Below, in pieces: positions 30,201-41,564 of a DNA stretch of 64,000 nucleotides (the first letter of the stretch is position 1; every line of letters starts with the position of its first letter). Under the pieces are notes generated by a model that saw only the letters and a list, made by a program, of their open reading frames with translations, made no database searches and was not told the origin of the DNA. Location of the stretch: assembly GCF_910592395.1 (NCBI RefSeq), contig NC_088310.1, positions 1,371,501 to 1,435,500 of the forward strand. The letters are read 5' to 3'. Position numbers and translations under genes: made by a program. This stretch comes from Lineus longissimus. Taxonomy: Eukaryota > Nemertea > Pilidiophora > Heteronemertea > Lineidae.

Positions 30201-30622
30201 TATTTTTTTGTCCAGGTGTTCAATTCTAATTGACTATTACAGAGCAGCAAAACAGGCAACAGAGAACACTGCCGCCCCCACCAAGCAGTCATTCATGAAT
30301 ACTGAAATTGAGGATTTCAAAGAAGTTTACTTGGGTGCAGACCAGTCATGGGTTTCACCTGGAAGTGGAACAATGGGTCACAGTAGCTTATCATATGGCA
30401 TTGTCTGAAGATTGCTTAGGCCTTTTGACATGCTCAGAGTGCGTGCATTTCTTTTGTTTGGGCCCAGGACCTGGTTCATTTTTGTCGATAGGTTAAAGAA
30501 ATGTGGTGTTTGGATTTAGGCGAATCGCTGGAATATGTCCCCTCACTGACCTTGAATGCTTTCTGAAGGATACCACTTGGCTTTCCACAGTCACTTTTCA
30601 CACAGAACACTTGATGGCTCAT
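18288..30622 (-). CDS. TOPBP1: DNA topoisomerase II-binding protein 1
   Basis: BRCT scaffold that binds phosphoproteins at replication origins and damage sites and activates ATR. There are 32 coding exons, 1613 aa, phase-compatible throughout: 30551-30622, 29978-30120, 29651-29696, 29393-29479, 28827-29008, 28565-28692, 28213-28431, 27877-28049, 27521-27684, 27151-27276, 26785-26915, 26223-26497, 25795-25907, 25219-25416, 24566-25052, 24234-24359, 23909-23998, 23625-23747, 23000-23254, 22657-22725, 22261-22497, 22062-22171, 21773-21813, 21196-21394, 20860-21004, 20594-20663, 20254-20369, 19716-19916, 19272-19391, 18934-19122, 18498-18631, 18288-18360. BRCT0-2 occupy the first ten exons or so ([37 protein letters not shown]). 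[10 protein letters not shown] near residue 1259 should be the ATR-activating motif. BRCT7-8 follow ([25 protein letters not shown]), then a basic tail GSKKRQ...KRARRE that resembles a nuclear localisation signal. Human TOPBP1 is 1522 aa; the extra length is in Ser/Pro linkers. Confidence 0.96.
19149..19181. repeat. TCA/TCG trinucleotide microsatellite
   Basis: About eleven triplets (catcatcgtcatcgtcatcg and onwards) in the TOPBP1 intron between exons 29 and 30. Confidence 0.85.
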
Positions 30623-32400
30623 TGTGATTTCGACCCAACGCTGAGAAAAAAAGAGAGAATGAAAATTTACCTGCAAGTCAAGTGAAGTCAAATGTACATG
30701 AACGAGTACGGACATGGGAGGGTGGGGTGTGGCCTGTCACTGTGGGTTGCCATCCAACATAGATACTCGGGAACAGCCCTCATTTACCACCATGAATTTG
30801 CATTGCATGCAGAGGCCGAGAGGGGTGGCCGCCTGTCCCAAAGTCAAGTCAGTCGTGTTAGTCCACTGTCAGCCCGGGCCAGGCCATCATCATGCCATAG
30901 CCATAGGGCAATCATCATGGGCTAGCCTAGGGCAGGCTTCCCTACTGACCCTAGTGAAGCCAGCCTAGGCTTCCCTACCCCTGGGTCTATGTCAAAAACA
31001 ACATTGAACATCAGATCAGATGATTTTTTCGCAAATACAAAAGTTCAGGTTATCATTTACCCAAGCGAAGAAAAAGTACAATATATAGAAATAGGTACAG
31101 TGAGATACCAATGACTTTGACCAGTTTAAGACATCTGTTGACAAATTTGAAGCCTTGGAACCTAGGCCTAGCCGGTGTGACAGCGGATATAGTCCCCCTG
31201 GAGTCATAGTGTAGTCCGGTAGCATTGTATTTGACCAATTAAGCAGCATGATCTATTGTACCGCTAACCCTTACCAAAACATTTAGCAATGCCAATGCGG
31301 GCTATTGTTACACGGACTATCAGCCCTATACCCTTGCACACCGGCTGTAGGCCTATTTTTGTTTGACATGTTTGAGACAATAGTATTATAGTAGGCCTAC
31401 TGGCCTTGGCCTAGGCCCCTACCACCAATGAATATTCATAGGTTGGAGGTTCCAGATCTGTCAATTAGACACAATTAAGTATGTTTTTAACTATCAAGTA
31501 CTTTGGAGAGGTATTGAAGAAAAAAAATTTGCTGTGGCAAGTCTACAGATATAAAGAAATTATTTGATGAAAAAATTAATTTTGAAATTTTGCTAATTTG
31601 ACAATAGCATGATATAGGGGGCCAAGGGGGCGTATTTTGAGATTTTTCTGCCAGTTGGCTGAAAAGACGAGTGGAAATATCAAGGTCTGTCCAATTTGTC
31701 GATTATCAAAACAAATTTCGTCAAAACCGTTGTCAACTTACCAGTTTACTTTCACCATTTACTTGCCCGACTGTCCGAAATATCATATACTAATTTCAGA
31801 TTCACAACCCCTCGCAGTATTTGATGCGTCGCGGTCAAACATTGACAATTTAACTGCTTAAAACATGTAAAAACAATGGTGATCTTGTCTTACATGTCTT
31901 ACATGCCTTAACCTTCATGACCTCATTGCGCAATTTCATTCTGTTATTTTTGTTTCGGCCGCCGACCAAAGCTAAACTGCGGCCATATTTTCTCAAACGG
32001 CACCGTGAGGCAAAATAGACCGGCAAAATATATAGCACGCCAAACATGACAAAATTTAATAAACTGTTTTTTCTGGGGCCCCACCTCCGGTACCTGAAGA
32101 TGGTGTATGACCTACTCGGCCCACCAACTCGGACCGAGTTGGGGACTACCGGGTACTACATTAGAGTACACTACGGTCAAGTCGCTTACTGTGTCACTTC
32201 TGAACTAGATGCGAACTTTGAATTTTTTCATAAGTTCAAAATTCTGAAAAATTTTCAAAGCCAAACATTTTTTGGGACTGATGTTTCTTCATTTTGAGCA
32301 GAAAAAAAACAATTGCCAAAAAAATATCGACTTTTCATTTTTTCATCTTTCAGAGTGGAATTTTTTCACAAGTTCAAAATTCGCCGAATATTCAGGGACA
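30623..32400. other. Head-to-head spacer between TOPBP1 and GGH
   Basis: Holds both 5' flanks. No convincing exon, TATA or CCAAT cluster was found. It is rich in AGGCCTA-type palindromes (31166, 31348, 31392-31415) and A/T runs near 31500-31600. Confidence 0.5.
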
Positions 32401-35400
32401 ATGCTCGTGTGGACAAGTGCCGCATTTCTGTTCGTGTGTCTCATGCCCCCTGCTTCAATTCATGTAGCAGCTGGGACACCTCCTATCGATGACCAGGAAT
32501 CGAAAACTTCGGATAATTTGGGCAGCTGGGACCGTTTGCCCGTCATTGGTAAGACACTTAAAATTACTCTGTGAGAAAAGCGTATTGGCTGAATATGATC
32601 GCTTCATTGCAATTTCAATTTTGACACTAGAGGCGATGACCTCTTCTGAAATAAAAAAAATTCATACAGTGCGAGAACGTTTGACTTTCAGGTGTTTTGA
32701 CGCAGAAAACGAATTATCCAACAAGCGCCGAACTTGGAACAACATTCATTCTGGCCCAGTATGTGAAATGGCTGCAAGCAGGTGGCGCCAATGTCGTCCC
32801 AATAAGGTAGGCTTCACCAAAACGGGCCAAAGCAGGCACAGAGTAGAAGCCTGTCTCCACATAAGCTCACGTTGTCTGAGTCACAAAGAATTATCGACTT
32901 GCGTAATAAATGTACGCGTCATCACACGGTTTGGTAGTGCAAATTACCCAAAAACGTGGTTTAATTGGGGCCATGGAAGCTGAAACATCCAGACGCCAAC
33001 TGCACAAGTTTAGGTAATCTCTAAACGAAAAGCTTGGCCCGCGAACGTAGTTTTTCCGCGGAAAACGCTCTGTAGCAGACTATATCTGACCGATCTCTTT
33101 CCAGACCCAACCAGCCAGACAGTTACTATGAAGACATCACCAGTAAGATAAATGGGTAAGTACGATCGGTTGACCAACACTTCTGTACTCTCTTTAAGTA
33201 TGGCCCCCGGGTATGGCCTTCTCATCATCCCACCAGTTTCGACCGTGTCATCCATCACCTTCGCTACTACCAGTATACATTTGAATTCTTGTCTGTGGGA
33301 CTATTAGGAATCCTTTCTAATCACACTTTAATGTTGCGCCGTTAAGGCTCCCTCCCGAATGACGACAGGTAATTTTGCCAATCCCGAAGCAGTTTCATGC
33401 CCCTCCCAAATCTTCCCGAGTCACGCTAAAGTCGGGCCGTTTTGGTCTGTCCCCCGCTTATAACACCACAGCCCACCCACCTACCTCTTAGAAGTCACAC
33501 TGGCACTCATCACAGGCACTGATTGCACTAATACGTTTGCTTGTTACAGGGTACTCTTCCCAGGTGGGGGGAGAAACCTTCGAATCTCCGGTTACGCCAA
33601 GGCTGCAAAGAAGATCAATCAGCTTGCCCTAGAGGTAAGTAAATGCTCACGCCAAGGCTGTTAGGTCGGTGCGCAACATTATCATGCTTTCGACTCTACC
33701 AGATAAATGATTAGCTCCTATCATGATTGCCGAATTGTTCCTTCCAGTACAACGATGCAGGGAGCTACTTTCCACTTTGGGGGACATGTCTTGGCTTCCA
33801 ACTGATGAACGCCCTCAGAACTGAAGGGATGGACGATGCCCCAGGGTTCAAATACGCCTCGTTGACGAGATGCGATGCGAAAGAGTACATGATCCCACTC
33901 AATTTTACCAAAGGTACATTGATGTTTATTAGTGTTCCCTCACGTCTGAAGAACACCGGGAACTTGGCAAAGTGGACAAGCAGTGAAACGTGTCAATATT
34001 GCCTGGTGTTCCCCGAACAATGAGGTGAAACACTGTTCGACAACACTTACTGACGTTCATTTTTCTGTTGCTGCCATTAGCTAGGGCGGCTGTTAATCAG
34101 ATTGTCACGTTTTTAATTCGAAGACCTCCTCCTTCTCCATTTGTGTTCCCTTCCGCTTACTCATGTGACAAAGGGAAATCCTCTGACAGCACTTCAGTGA
34201 TTGAACCTTCAAGCAAGAAATCAAAGTAGCCTTAAATTGTCCTGGCTTCTGGTTGTGACGTGTTGTCCTCAAATGACCCATTTGAAAACATAATCGAACA
34301 CAAATCAATCTCTCGCTCTTCAACGAAGCAATGGTAAGAATGATGCCTTTCCGTCAGAAATGATTACGTTGGACTCATCTACGCTTAAAGGTACATTTTC
34401 ACAGCCCAGAAAGATATACTTGAAAGGACTATTTGCATGTTTGGGAGCAGATGTGGCGGCACTTTCGAGTCATGTTCCGATTATCATCATTCAGTTTATT
34501 GCTTTGGCCCGATAGCATTTCTGATTAGAGTGTTTCTGCCCTAGATTTCCGCTCCAGTCGTCTCTTCAAGTCGATGGATCCTTCCTTAGTGAAAATAATT
34601 TCGGAGAAAAACATAACAGCGAACCAGCACAAGTTCTGTGTTCCTCCATGGGTACGTATGTTCATCAGTAGAGTTGAGCCCTTAGACTAACATCAAGTTA
34701 AGTTAACACCAGCGTTAGTGACAAAATGTGTTTTGAACTACCAGGCCCAGGTGGTGTTGTATGACGGCATTGCCCGTTTGATTAAGTCACCGGGAAACGC
34801 GTGTCTTGGTTTCTCACGAAACTGTCATTCCCTGGCGCTGTGTTGAGAACCTCAAGTGCGCGCTTGAACCTGCTTATAGCCGCGGATCACACCCGTGCTG
34901 ACTCCGCCTCATATCTTTCTTCAGATCCACAACACCACCGAAGAGCTCAGCTCGTTTTTCAGCATTTTGTCTACGAATACTGACAGGAAGGGATTCGAAT
35001 TCATCTCTACGATGGAAGGCAAGTATCTTAATCGTCCTATCAGCAGTCAGTGTGTTTTTCAATTAGAAACAGCAAGATGGAAACAGCCACCGGTATCACC
35101 ATTGCCATCGTGCTCGGTTTCCGAGTGCGGGGGAAGACGATCAGGACTAGCAATACGTACACCTTGTTCCGGGTAAAGTTACAAATTTCAACAGTTTGGA
35201 CGACCCGAGGGATTGTGCCTTGCCTGATTAGCGCTCGGACGACATATTTAGATTCTTGGGTGGGTGCGTTGATGGATGGGGGTGGGGTTTAAGTTATAAG
35301 CCGTCGGAGTGAAAGCACCATTCTCACTGAAGCTTGGATGACTGGACGTCCGCGGCATCTTCTATTTTTGAGCCATCAATGATTATTTCATTCCAGCGAA

Positions 35401-36015
35401 GGACTACCCATTTTATGGCGTCCAGTGGCACGCTGAGAGGGGTATCTTTGGGATGGGAGCGCGGCACACGGAGTTGTTCACCAGCGAGTCCGTCAGAGTA
35501 GGGCAGTATTTCACCAACTTCTTTGTGAATGAAGGTAAAGATCATGCCAAGCAAAGCGAAAGCTACGGACATTATACATAACAGCCTCGCGAGTGGTCTG
35601 TTACAGCTGATTCAGATTATTTAATCATTGTCATCATAATCATGCGATCATCGCTTACCGTCACTTTTTCTTTCCAAGCACACTCACAATAATGTCAGCG
35701 ACCACCACTGAGAAAAAGATCCGTCAGGATTAAAAGCCACCGATGCTGTAATAGTGATGATGATGATGCAACCAATTCCATGGTTTTGCAAGCAAAGAAT
35801 CGTGATTAATGACTCCTTCAATTAACATTCAAAGCAAAGGCCTAAAGCGATTAGACTTTTCTCGTAAACCTTTAGGATTCCCTACTCTTTCAGCCCGAAA
35901 GAGCGACCACAGATTTACCAGTACGGCAGAGGAGGCTTCCGTCTTGATTGACAATCATCACCCAGTCAGGATACCATTCAAGCACTACCTGAGATACATC
36001 TTCCCCGAAAACTAA
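32401..36015 (+). CDS. GGH: Gamma-glutamyl hydrolase
   Basis: Removes poly-gamma-glutamate from folates; lysosomal or secreted class I glutamine amidotransferase-type peptidase. Exons: 32401-32548, 32692-32806, 33105-33155, 33550-33634, 33748-33913, 34545-34651, 34925-35018, 35397-35534 and 35894-36015, giving 341 aa (human 318). The signal peptide begins MLVWTSAAFLFVCLMPPAS. Motifs in order: VLFPGGG, catalytic Cys in WGTCLGFQ, EFISTMEAKDYPFYGVQWH with the catalytic His. The usual HPE after that His is HAE here. The intron after 35018 has a GC donor (GAAG|gcaagt), needed to give STMEAKDYP in frame. Start ATG chosen because it opens the signal peptide. Confidence 0.94.
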
Positions 36016-36622
36016 GTCAAAAACCGGTCAAATACTCAGGCACTATATTCAAACTTATAACGCAAATTGTCATTCCGTCTCGGACTGTGACGGACACTAG
36101 CTGTACCTTTCGGAGACAGCCTTTGATGTCCGTATGCCGACCGAACATGTAAAATGTACATGTTCAGGTACATGTACGTACATACTGAACAATGCACCCC
36201 ATGTTTGGTTGTTTCTATAGCAAATCTGGCGAGCAAAGATGACTGGTATCTCGTTGGTAGTCGTAAATGTGACGTGTTGCGGCTGAAAGCCGTATCACGC
36301 GTAAAAAAGTGGTCGAACTGCGTGTTGATTCTTATTGATTGACATTTATTAAGTAACAACAACAGACTTTTGCCGGTTTTAACCTCTGTATTCCATGTTT
36401 GTTAAAATCCAGTGACATCCGAAAGTGGCTAGCCCTGAAGAAAAGAAGGGAAAAACATAAAAGCAATCCTGGCATTGCATTTACAGCATGCAAAACTGAC
36501 TTCATTTGTCAACATTTTATCATCAGGGGCTATTAATTTGAATGGTTGCAGCAAGATGATTGTCCAAGCTAATGAGATATCAGACAAAAAAGCTATTTGT
36601 GTATGAGTTATCTATTTTGCTA

Positions 36623-36628
36623 AATAAA
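36623..36628 (+). promoter_or_regulatory. Poly(A) signal for GGH
   Basis: AATAAA on the plus strand about 610 bases after the stop codon; assigned by position. Confidence 0.45.
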
Positions 36629-36711
36629 GGTAGACTGTACCACGCCAATATAGCGTACTCTTGTATTTTACGTTTCCCAAATTTACCGATCGCCCCAAAA
36701 TAACAACTTGT

Positions 36712-37067
36712 GATTGGTCAGTTTCCGGTGACTATTACATCGGTGCAGAAACTTAGGCTCCCGATTGGTCGTCAAGACAGGAACCAGGTCAGTCTGATAT
36801 TCTCCCTGCCAACACAGATCACTATTGGTTATGCCGCTGCGCATGACGTCTAGAAACATTTGTTATGTCTTACCCGAACGCATCTGGCAATTATGCACGG
36901 TGGAAACACGCATGATGGCAGATCCACGATTTCACACACTTTGCCTCTGCGACATTTGACGTTTTTACAGGATGGTTTGGCTAACTCTCTGACCGCTGGG
37001 TGACCTCTGGCAGTAACCGTCACCTAAATTAAGGGAGAGAGGAGTGGGCTGCTGATAAGTTGATTGG
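36712..37067 (-). promoter_or_regulatory. Cluster of CCAAT boxes with a CRE-like site
   Basis: ATTGG (CCAAT on the minus strand) occurs at about 36712, 36763, 36823 and 37062, with TGACGTC at 36844-36850. The density resembles a promoter, but no gene start is visible next to it. Confidence 0.35.
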
Positions 37068-37834
37068 TTCATTTATGGGAGAGGTAGGAACGAGGCCGGT
37101 CCATAGCCCCCGGAGAGTAGCTCAACCATGTCAGCCTCAGGCCAACGAATGATAAACTTTCGAATAATGTCGAGTGTTTAACTCTGTGACTCAAATAATC
37201 AAGCTTTCTCAAATAATCAGGCTCATAAAGATTTGGACATCGCAAGATAGCTATTAGAGCCACATGGAGCCTGCATGCGGTAAAGGAACTTTCTCACCAT
37301 CATCATAGATACATTGTACTTTCAATTACTCGAATGGATGGAATTGTGAAGTATATATTGGTGTAATAATTGATAAAATATGATACATGTACTATCAGCA
37401 GTTGCTGATATTACTAATAGGTACATTGTATAACCATAGAGAGTAAACTAGGTGAATTAATGTACGACCTTGTTCGTGTTGGGCGTTTGTGTTCCCGCTG
37501 TTTTAGGGACCAACTCGAATAATATGCCAAATATCATTATTTAGAATCCGACGGCGGTTTTCCTTTTGAAGACAGCACAGGCTGATAAGTTTGTATCATT
37601 AGCAAATATTTTCGTTGTTCAAGGAAGGTTGATAAATTTGAAGAACGTTTCACAAGAATAATTCACAGCAAGAACCTGAAAAGGTGACACTAGCCCAAAC
37701 AAACCAAGGGTACCAATGGCATCATCCTGCAGCGAGTCTCTTGAAAGGTTCTTCAGCCAGGGAATTTGTCATTCTGAAGGAATGACCGAGGGATAACTTG
37801 CAATGGTGAGGGGATTGGCGAAGAAAACGGCAAA

Positions 37835-38142
37835 CTATGCGGAGTTCAGCCAACAACAAAAGCCACAATTACCGCATTTGTGATTCATGATCGGGTACGG
37901 GTCACAATAGACTCGCCTGAATCCTCTGTGGCTGGTAAAACTGAGGGGTGAAAGGAACTGAAATCAGTGCATTTGACCCCTGTAAAAATCTTTTAACAGA
38001 AGGTTCGGGCGAATCTATTCGTTGTGGCCGTAACTGGTTTATTCAATTGAATCACCACTGGCCGTAATTAAGGCAAATATTTAAAAAAACTTACCATGAT
38101 AAGGCTGACGAGCAGACACAAGAGAAGAGCTTTCTGCACCAT
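37835..38142 (-). CDS. Possible two-exon cysteine-rich secreted peptide
   Basis: Proposed gene of unknown function. Exon 1 (38095-38142) is MVQKALLLCLLVSLIM followed by a strong donor ATG|gtaagt. Exon 2 (37835-37957) follows a good acceptor (ctgatttcag) in phase 0 and encodes 40 residues with five Cys, ending YCDPYPIMNHKCGNCGFCC plus WLNSA and a stop. The 56-aa product has a long hydrophobic N-terminus compatible with a signal peptide, a GFRR basic pair where a processing protease might cut, and a compact Cys-rich end. A TATA-like GATATAAGAG lies about 90 bases upstream of the ATG. No family recognised. Exon 1 is better supported than exon 2; other acceptors (such as cccctcag at 37944) break the frame. 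Expression evidence is absent. Confidence 0.45.
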
Positions 38143-38231
38143 GGTGATATCGTGATGATGTGATCCTTGCCGAGCTAATAAATGGCCTTCAGCCAGACAA
38201 TAGAGCTATTTGGCATGCATAGATTGAACTG

Positions 38232-38241
38232 CTCTTATATC
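38232..38241 (-). promoter_or_regulatory. TATA-like box upstream of the Cys-rich peptide
   Basis: GATATAAGAG on the minus strand, about 90 bases upstream of the proposed ATG at 38142, leaving room for a 5' UTR of about 60 bases. Confidence 0.4.
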
Positions 38242-39269
38242 AAATAGTTGGTCGGCGCCATTTAGAGGCTGGGCATGGGAACAGTCAGGATATTTACAAA
38301 TGCTGCGAACAGTAAATACAAGCAGCTGAGAGTATCTCTTCAGTTCACGTGAGAGTCGGTTGCAACTCAAGAGTTTTTTAATTTCTATTGACATTTTATT
38401 GACTTAATTGCTGCATGACATGTCTACGCCTTCACATGGCCAAGTTTTATAAATAGGCCATCCGGCTGTCTTATCAAGCAGTCATTGCAATGGTGTTGAT
38501 CACTATATGAACATCAGTCCTAAAGTCTCCTTCTTTGTCATTGAGTCCAATTGTTTGGTAAAGGTGATTGCTCGAAACCTTTATCATCAACTAGAAACTT
38601 CAGTGCCTTCCATCTGTGCACCCAGGCTTTGCCATTGTCTTAGCCAGCAGGAGCCTCATTAACAATTTAAATAGCCTCTCTCACCATCTTAGCACAATGG
38701 CTCCGATATGGCAAAGACCACAAAACAAGCTGGAGACTGGACAAGGTATGAGGGCAGAGAAGCATGGCCACGGTTCCTGCATCCTCTTCAGTCTTTTTCA
38801 TTGGGAAGAGGCGAGGCCGACTCCACTGGGTACGACTGTACAGTGTGAGGAGTGCGGGATACGGGACAAGAATACCACTGCTACATTATCAACATTATAA
38901 ACAAAACAGCTTGATACAAAGGTGTTTCTGGAAAAGATAAAGTCTGTTGTAATCAGCTGGAATACAATTTTTAAGCAATACCGCGGTGTAACAGAAATGT
39001 CAGTCCTCAGTCATTGAATGTAAGATCATATTCACTAAACGTTTGTATTAAGATTGTTGCCACGGTCTTAAACATTGCCAAAGATGCTCACAGATTCTGA
39101 CATTGCTAACCTGATCAAACCCTTACAGTAGAAACATGCTGCTGATGGGCCCCCTCTTACCCCAAATGTTGCTACGACCCATCATCGAGAAAACCTAATG
39201 TCTCACGTCAGCATGGACACCTACATTTCTTTCAAACCTGTGTGATATCCCAGTTGATGAAGTGGCATA

Positions 39270-39275
39270 TTTATT
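39270..39275 (-). promoter_or_regulatory. Poly(A) signal for the 753-aa protein gene
   Basis: Minus-strand AATAAA only about 30 bases after the stop codon, suggesting a very short 3' UTR. Confidence 0.5.
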
Positions 39276-39302
39276 GAGGCACACACTCACATAGGACCAT
39301 GG

Positions 39303-41564
39303 TTAAGCCATCAACTTGACGCTCCTTTTCTTCTGTTTCCTTGCCGTATTTTGCGGCGTGACATCAAACCTAACGTGCTTTTTCAAGTGGTTCCTCATCT
39401 CCTGGAACATAAACAGCCGGTCCTGCATTAAGGAACCTGTGGTTGACCTTATCGAGTGACCGGACTGGGCCCGGCGGAGTATGGAGGTTGGTGGTCGCGG
39501 GGTTGTGGGTCCAGCTGAGTGACCAATCACTTGAAGTGCTGGTCCCGGTGACCGACGACCCCCGACACCACTGACCAGTTTCTGCCTCATCAGCGAATCC
39601 TGCGCGGCCACGGATCTCACATCACGCATTGGCGCTGCCATCGCCCCGACTGGGTTCTCCAACATTTTTAATCCATCCGTATCACCATGTGTCATGATGT
39701 AATTAGCGCTTGATCGCGGCCGTCCCTCAGATACCGGTTTCAAGATAGTTTTTTTGCTAGGAATAATCGTCACTTCTTTGACATAACCAGGGGCTGAGCC
39801 AGATTGCCCAGATTCGGAATTTCCATCGACCTCACTGCTCAAGTTTTTCCCATCATCGGAAGACAGCCCACTGTTTGGCAATGTTGGCTGCTCGACATCA
39901 TTGCTAGGATTTTCAATATTTCGTTCCGCAATGTCACCATTTACGTTTGAGTCAACTCCATTAGCGACCGAAGCAATGTCATTATTTTCGAAATATTTCC
40001 TGTCATCAAAGATTTTAAAGTTCGAAGAGCGCAAATGATAAAATGTTGCTGCTAATTTCAACGCCTTTTCCATGTCCGTCTCTTCTTGTTTAACCTTTGT
40101 TTTAGATCTGGCCCGCCCTGCGCCACCATGCTTTGCCCTAACTGACTTCCTCGCGTAAGCAGCGTACGGACTAGGTCCTATCAAATCTCTAGATATTGTC
40201 TTATTTGGGAAACCCTGACTACTGTCGCCCATTGAAAAATGTCCCATGTAATTATTTTGTTCTTCCACTTTAATTTTCCGTGACCTTTCATCCTTTTGTT
40301 TTGGGGCCAAAGAGGAAAGGTCTAACTTATAGACAGCAGTACCACGCGACAGTTTTCCACCAGTTTGAACTTCAACGTGCGCCTTCTTTTCATTTTGTTT
40401 CACTGAGAGCATGTCAGCCAAGCGCTCATTGGACGGCGTACGTCTCACGTGGACACCCTTGGTTCTCTCGTTATTTTCACTCATCGAACCTCTACTAGAA
40501 CCCGACAACGGCCTTCCTTTAGGAGTATCAATATTATTCAATTTTGATTCAGCTAAGGCTTTCGGCAGCAGCACATTACCAACAACTTCAAAACGCAACG
40601 GCAACAACTGTTCTACCTTCATGGCGGGTGGAAGCTTAGGTCTGACCTGCCTGCTTTTCACATGGTCAGATATTTGTCTTATTTCCTTCTGCTTATCGAT
40701 TACAACCACACTTTCCGATTCAGAAGACTTCGCTTCATCTTCCGCGTTGTTTTTCGTACAACAAGCACATTTCCCGTCTTCCCCATGTTTAGGAAAGTGA
40801 ACAGGATAAGGCGGTTGGAACTTGTCAGCATCATCATCATTCCTTGTGTCAGCCTCTTTCGCTTCCTTTGGTGTTTCTGGTTTCACTGCCACTGTAGCCT
40901 CCGCACTTGGGACATCAATGTTGTGCATGTCACCCATGGACAACTCCTGCTTCACCGCACGTCTTCTGCTGGTAGGTCCAACCTTGGCTTTGGTCTTCTC
41001 AACCTCATTGCTAATCAACCTTTGCAATGTCCTCTCGTCACTCGTCCTGCGCGGTCGCCTTATGGAGTCAATAGCTTCAGGTTCAGTCAGCCGCGCGTTC
41101 CGGACTTTGACAGAACCAAGCGAAATACTCCTACGGAGACCAACTGTTTCTATGATTTCATCAGGGGTTTGTTTTTCCCTGCTCCGGACCGAGGAGTGCC
41201 GAGCAGGGGCGCTTTTCAGCCTATCCATTTTTACATCGTTTTGTACATTTCCTTCTCCGTCTAACTGTTCATCGTCCAACAGAATATCAGGCACAGACGT
41301 CGACCGCCTCAAAGGATTATTCGCATCACCCTCGCGACCTTGAGACTGTTCAAGAAGGTCACAAATGTCGTACTCCTTTTGATCCTCCATTCCGCTGAGA
41401 GCTACCCTGACCTTGACCTTCGATACTGTCTGATGCATCTTAAATCTCTTCAGTTTTTGTGACATCTGCCATTGCGCGTGCTTCATCAACGAAAGTTGGC
41501 GCTGCCTTTCAAGTTCATTGAGGGCAGCCTGTTTCTCCTCCTCAAATTGTATTTTTTTCTGCAT
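39303..41564 (-). CDS. Uncharacterised 753-aa basic, low-complexity protein
   Basis: Not recognised. A single long exon starts just after an acceptor (tccttccag at about 41570); I place the start at the first in-frame ATG. The N-terminus is a charged helix likely to form a coiled coil (MQKKIQFEEEKQAALNELER), with QKLKRFKMHQTVSKVKVRV after it. The middle is Ser/Arg/Lys-rich and probably disordered, with a short Cys stretch KCACCTK. The C-terminus is MFQEMRNHLKKHVRFD and a basic tail KKRSVKLMA. KHVRFD resembles a RVxF-type phosphatase-docking motif, which is inference only. A non-coding first exon may end at 41909 (ATG|gtaagt). If so, the spliced leader would carry a nine-codon upstream frame overlapping the main ATG. 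Confidence 0.75.
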   Translation of the reverse strand: MQKKIQFEEEKQAALNELERQRQLSLMKHAQWQMSQKLKRFKMHQTVSKVKVRVALSGMEDQKEYDICDLLEQSQGREGDANNPLRRSTSVPDILLDDEQLDGEGNVQNDVKMDRLKSAPARHSSVRSREKQTPDEIIETVGLRRSISLGSVKVRNARLTEPEAIDSIRRPRRTSDERTLQRLISNEVEKTKAKVGPTSRRRAVKQELSMGDMHNIDVPSAEATVAVKPETPKEAKEADTRNDDDADKFQPPYPVHFPKHGEDGKCACCTKNNAEDEAKSSESESVVVIDKQKEIRQISDHVKSRQVRPKLPPAMKVEQLLPLRFEVVGNVLLPKALAESKLNNIDTPKGRPLSGSSRGSMSENNERTKGVHVRRTPSNERLADMLSVKQNEKKAHVEVQTGGKLSRGTAVYKLDLSSLAPKQKDERSRKIKVEEQNNYMGHFSMGDSSQGFPNKTISRDLIGPSPYAAYARKSVRAKHGGAGRARSKTKVKQEETDMEKALKLAATFYHLRSSNFKIFDDRKYFENNDIASVANGVDSNVNGDIAERNIENPSNDVEQPTLPNSGLSSDDGKNLSSEVDGNSESGQSGSAPGYVKEVTIIPSKKTILKPVSEGRPRSSANYIMTHGDTDGLKMLENPVGAMAAPMRDVRSVAAQDSLMRQKLVSGVGGRRSPGPALQVIGHSAGPTTPRPPTSILRRAQSGHSIRSTTGSLMQDRLFMFQEMRNHLKKHVRFDVTPQNTARKQKKRSVKLMA

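Larger units (their letters stand above)
36016..37834. other. GGH 3' UTR and intergenic DNA with CCAAT boxes
   Basis: The GGH transcript probably ends after the AATAAA at 36623-36628. Beyond it lies a cluster of inverted CCAAT boxes and a CRE-like TGACGTC (36712-37067). No coding exon is supported. Confidence 0.5.
38143..39302. other. Intergenic region
   Basis: Contains the 5' flank of the peptide gene. A plus-strand TATAAATA at about 38446 has no recognisable gene after it; the open frame at 38616-38900 (plus) has no family similarity or splice context and is left out. The 3' end of the next minus-strand gene is near 39250. Confidence 0.45.

Noticed and set aside
38616-38900. Plus-strand 94-codon frame after a TATAAATA
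   Set aside because: No signal peptide, family motif or splice context, and codon use looks random.
40280-41343. Plus-strand open frames opposite the 753-aa gene
   Set aside because: They are antisense shadows of a long, consistent minus-strand coding exon and have no family features.
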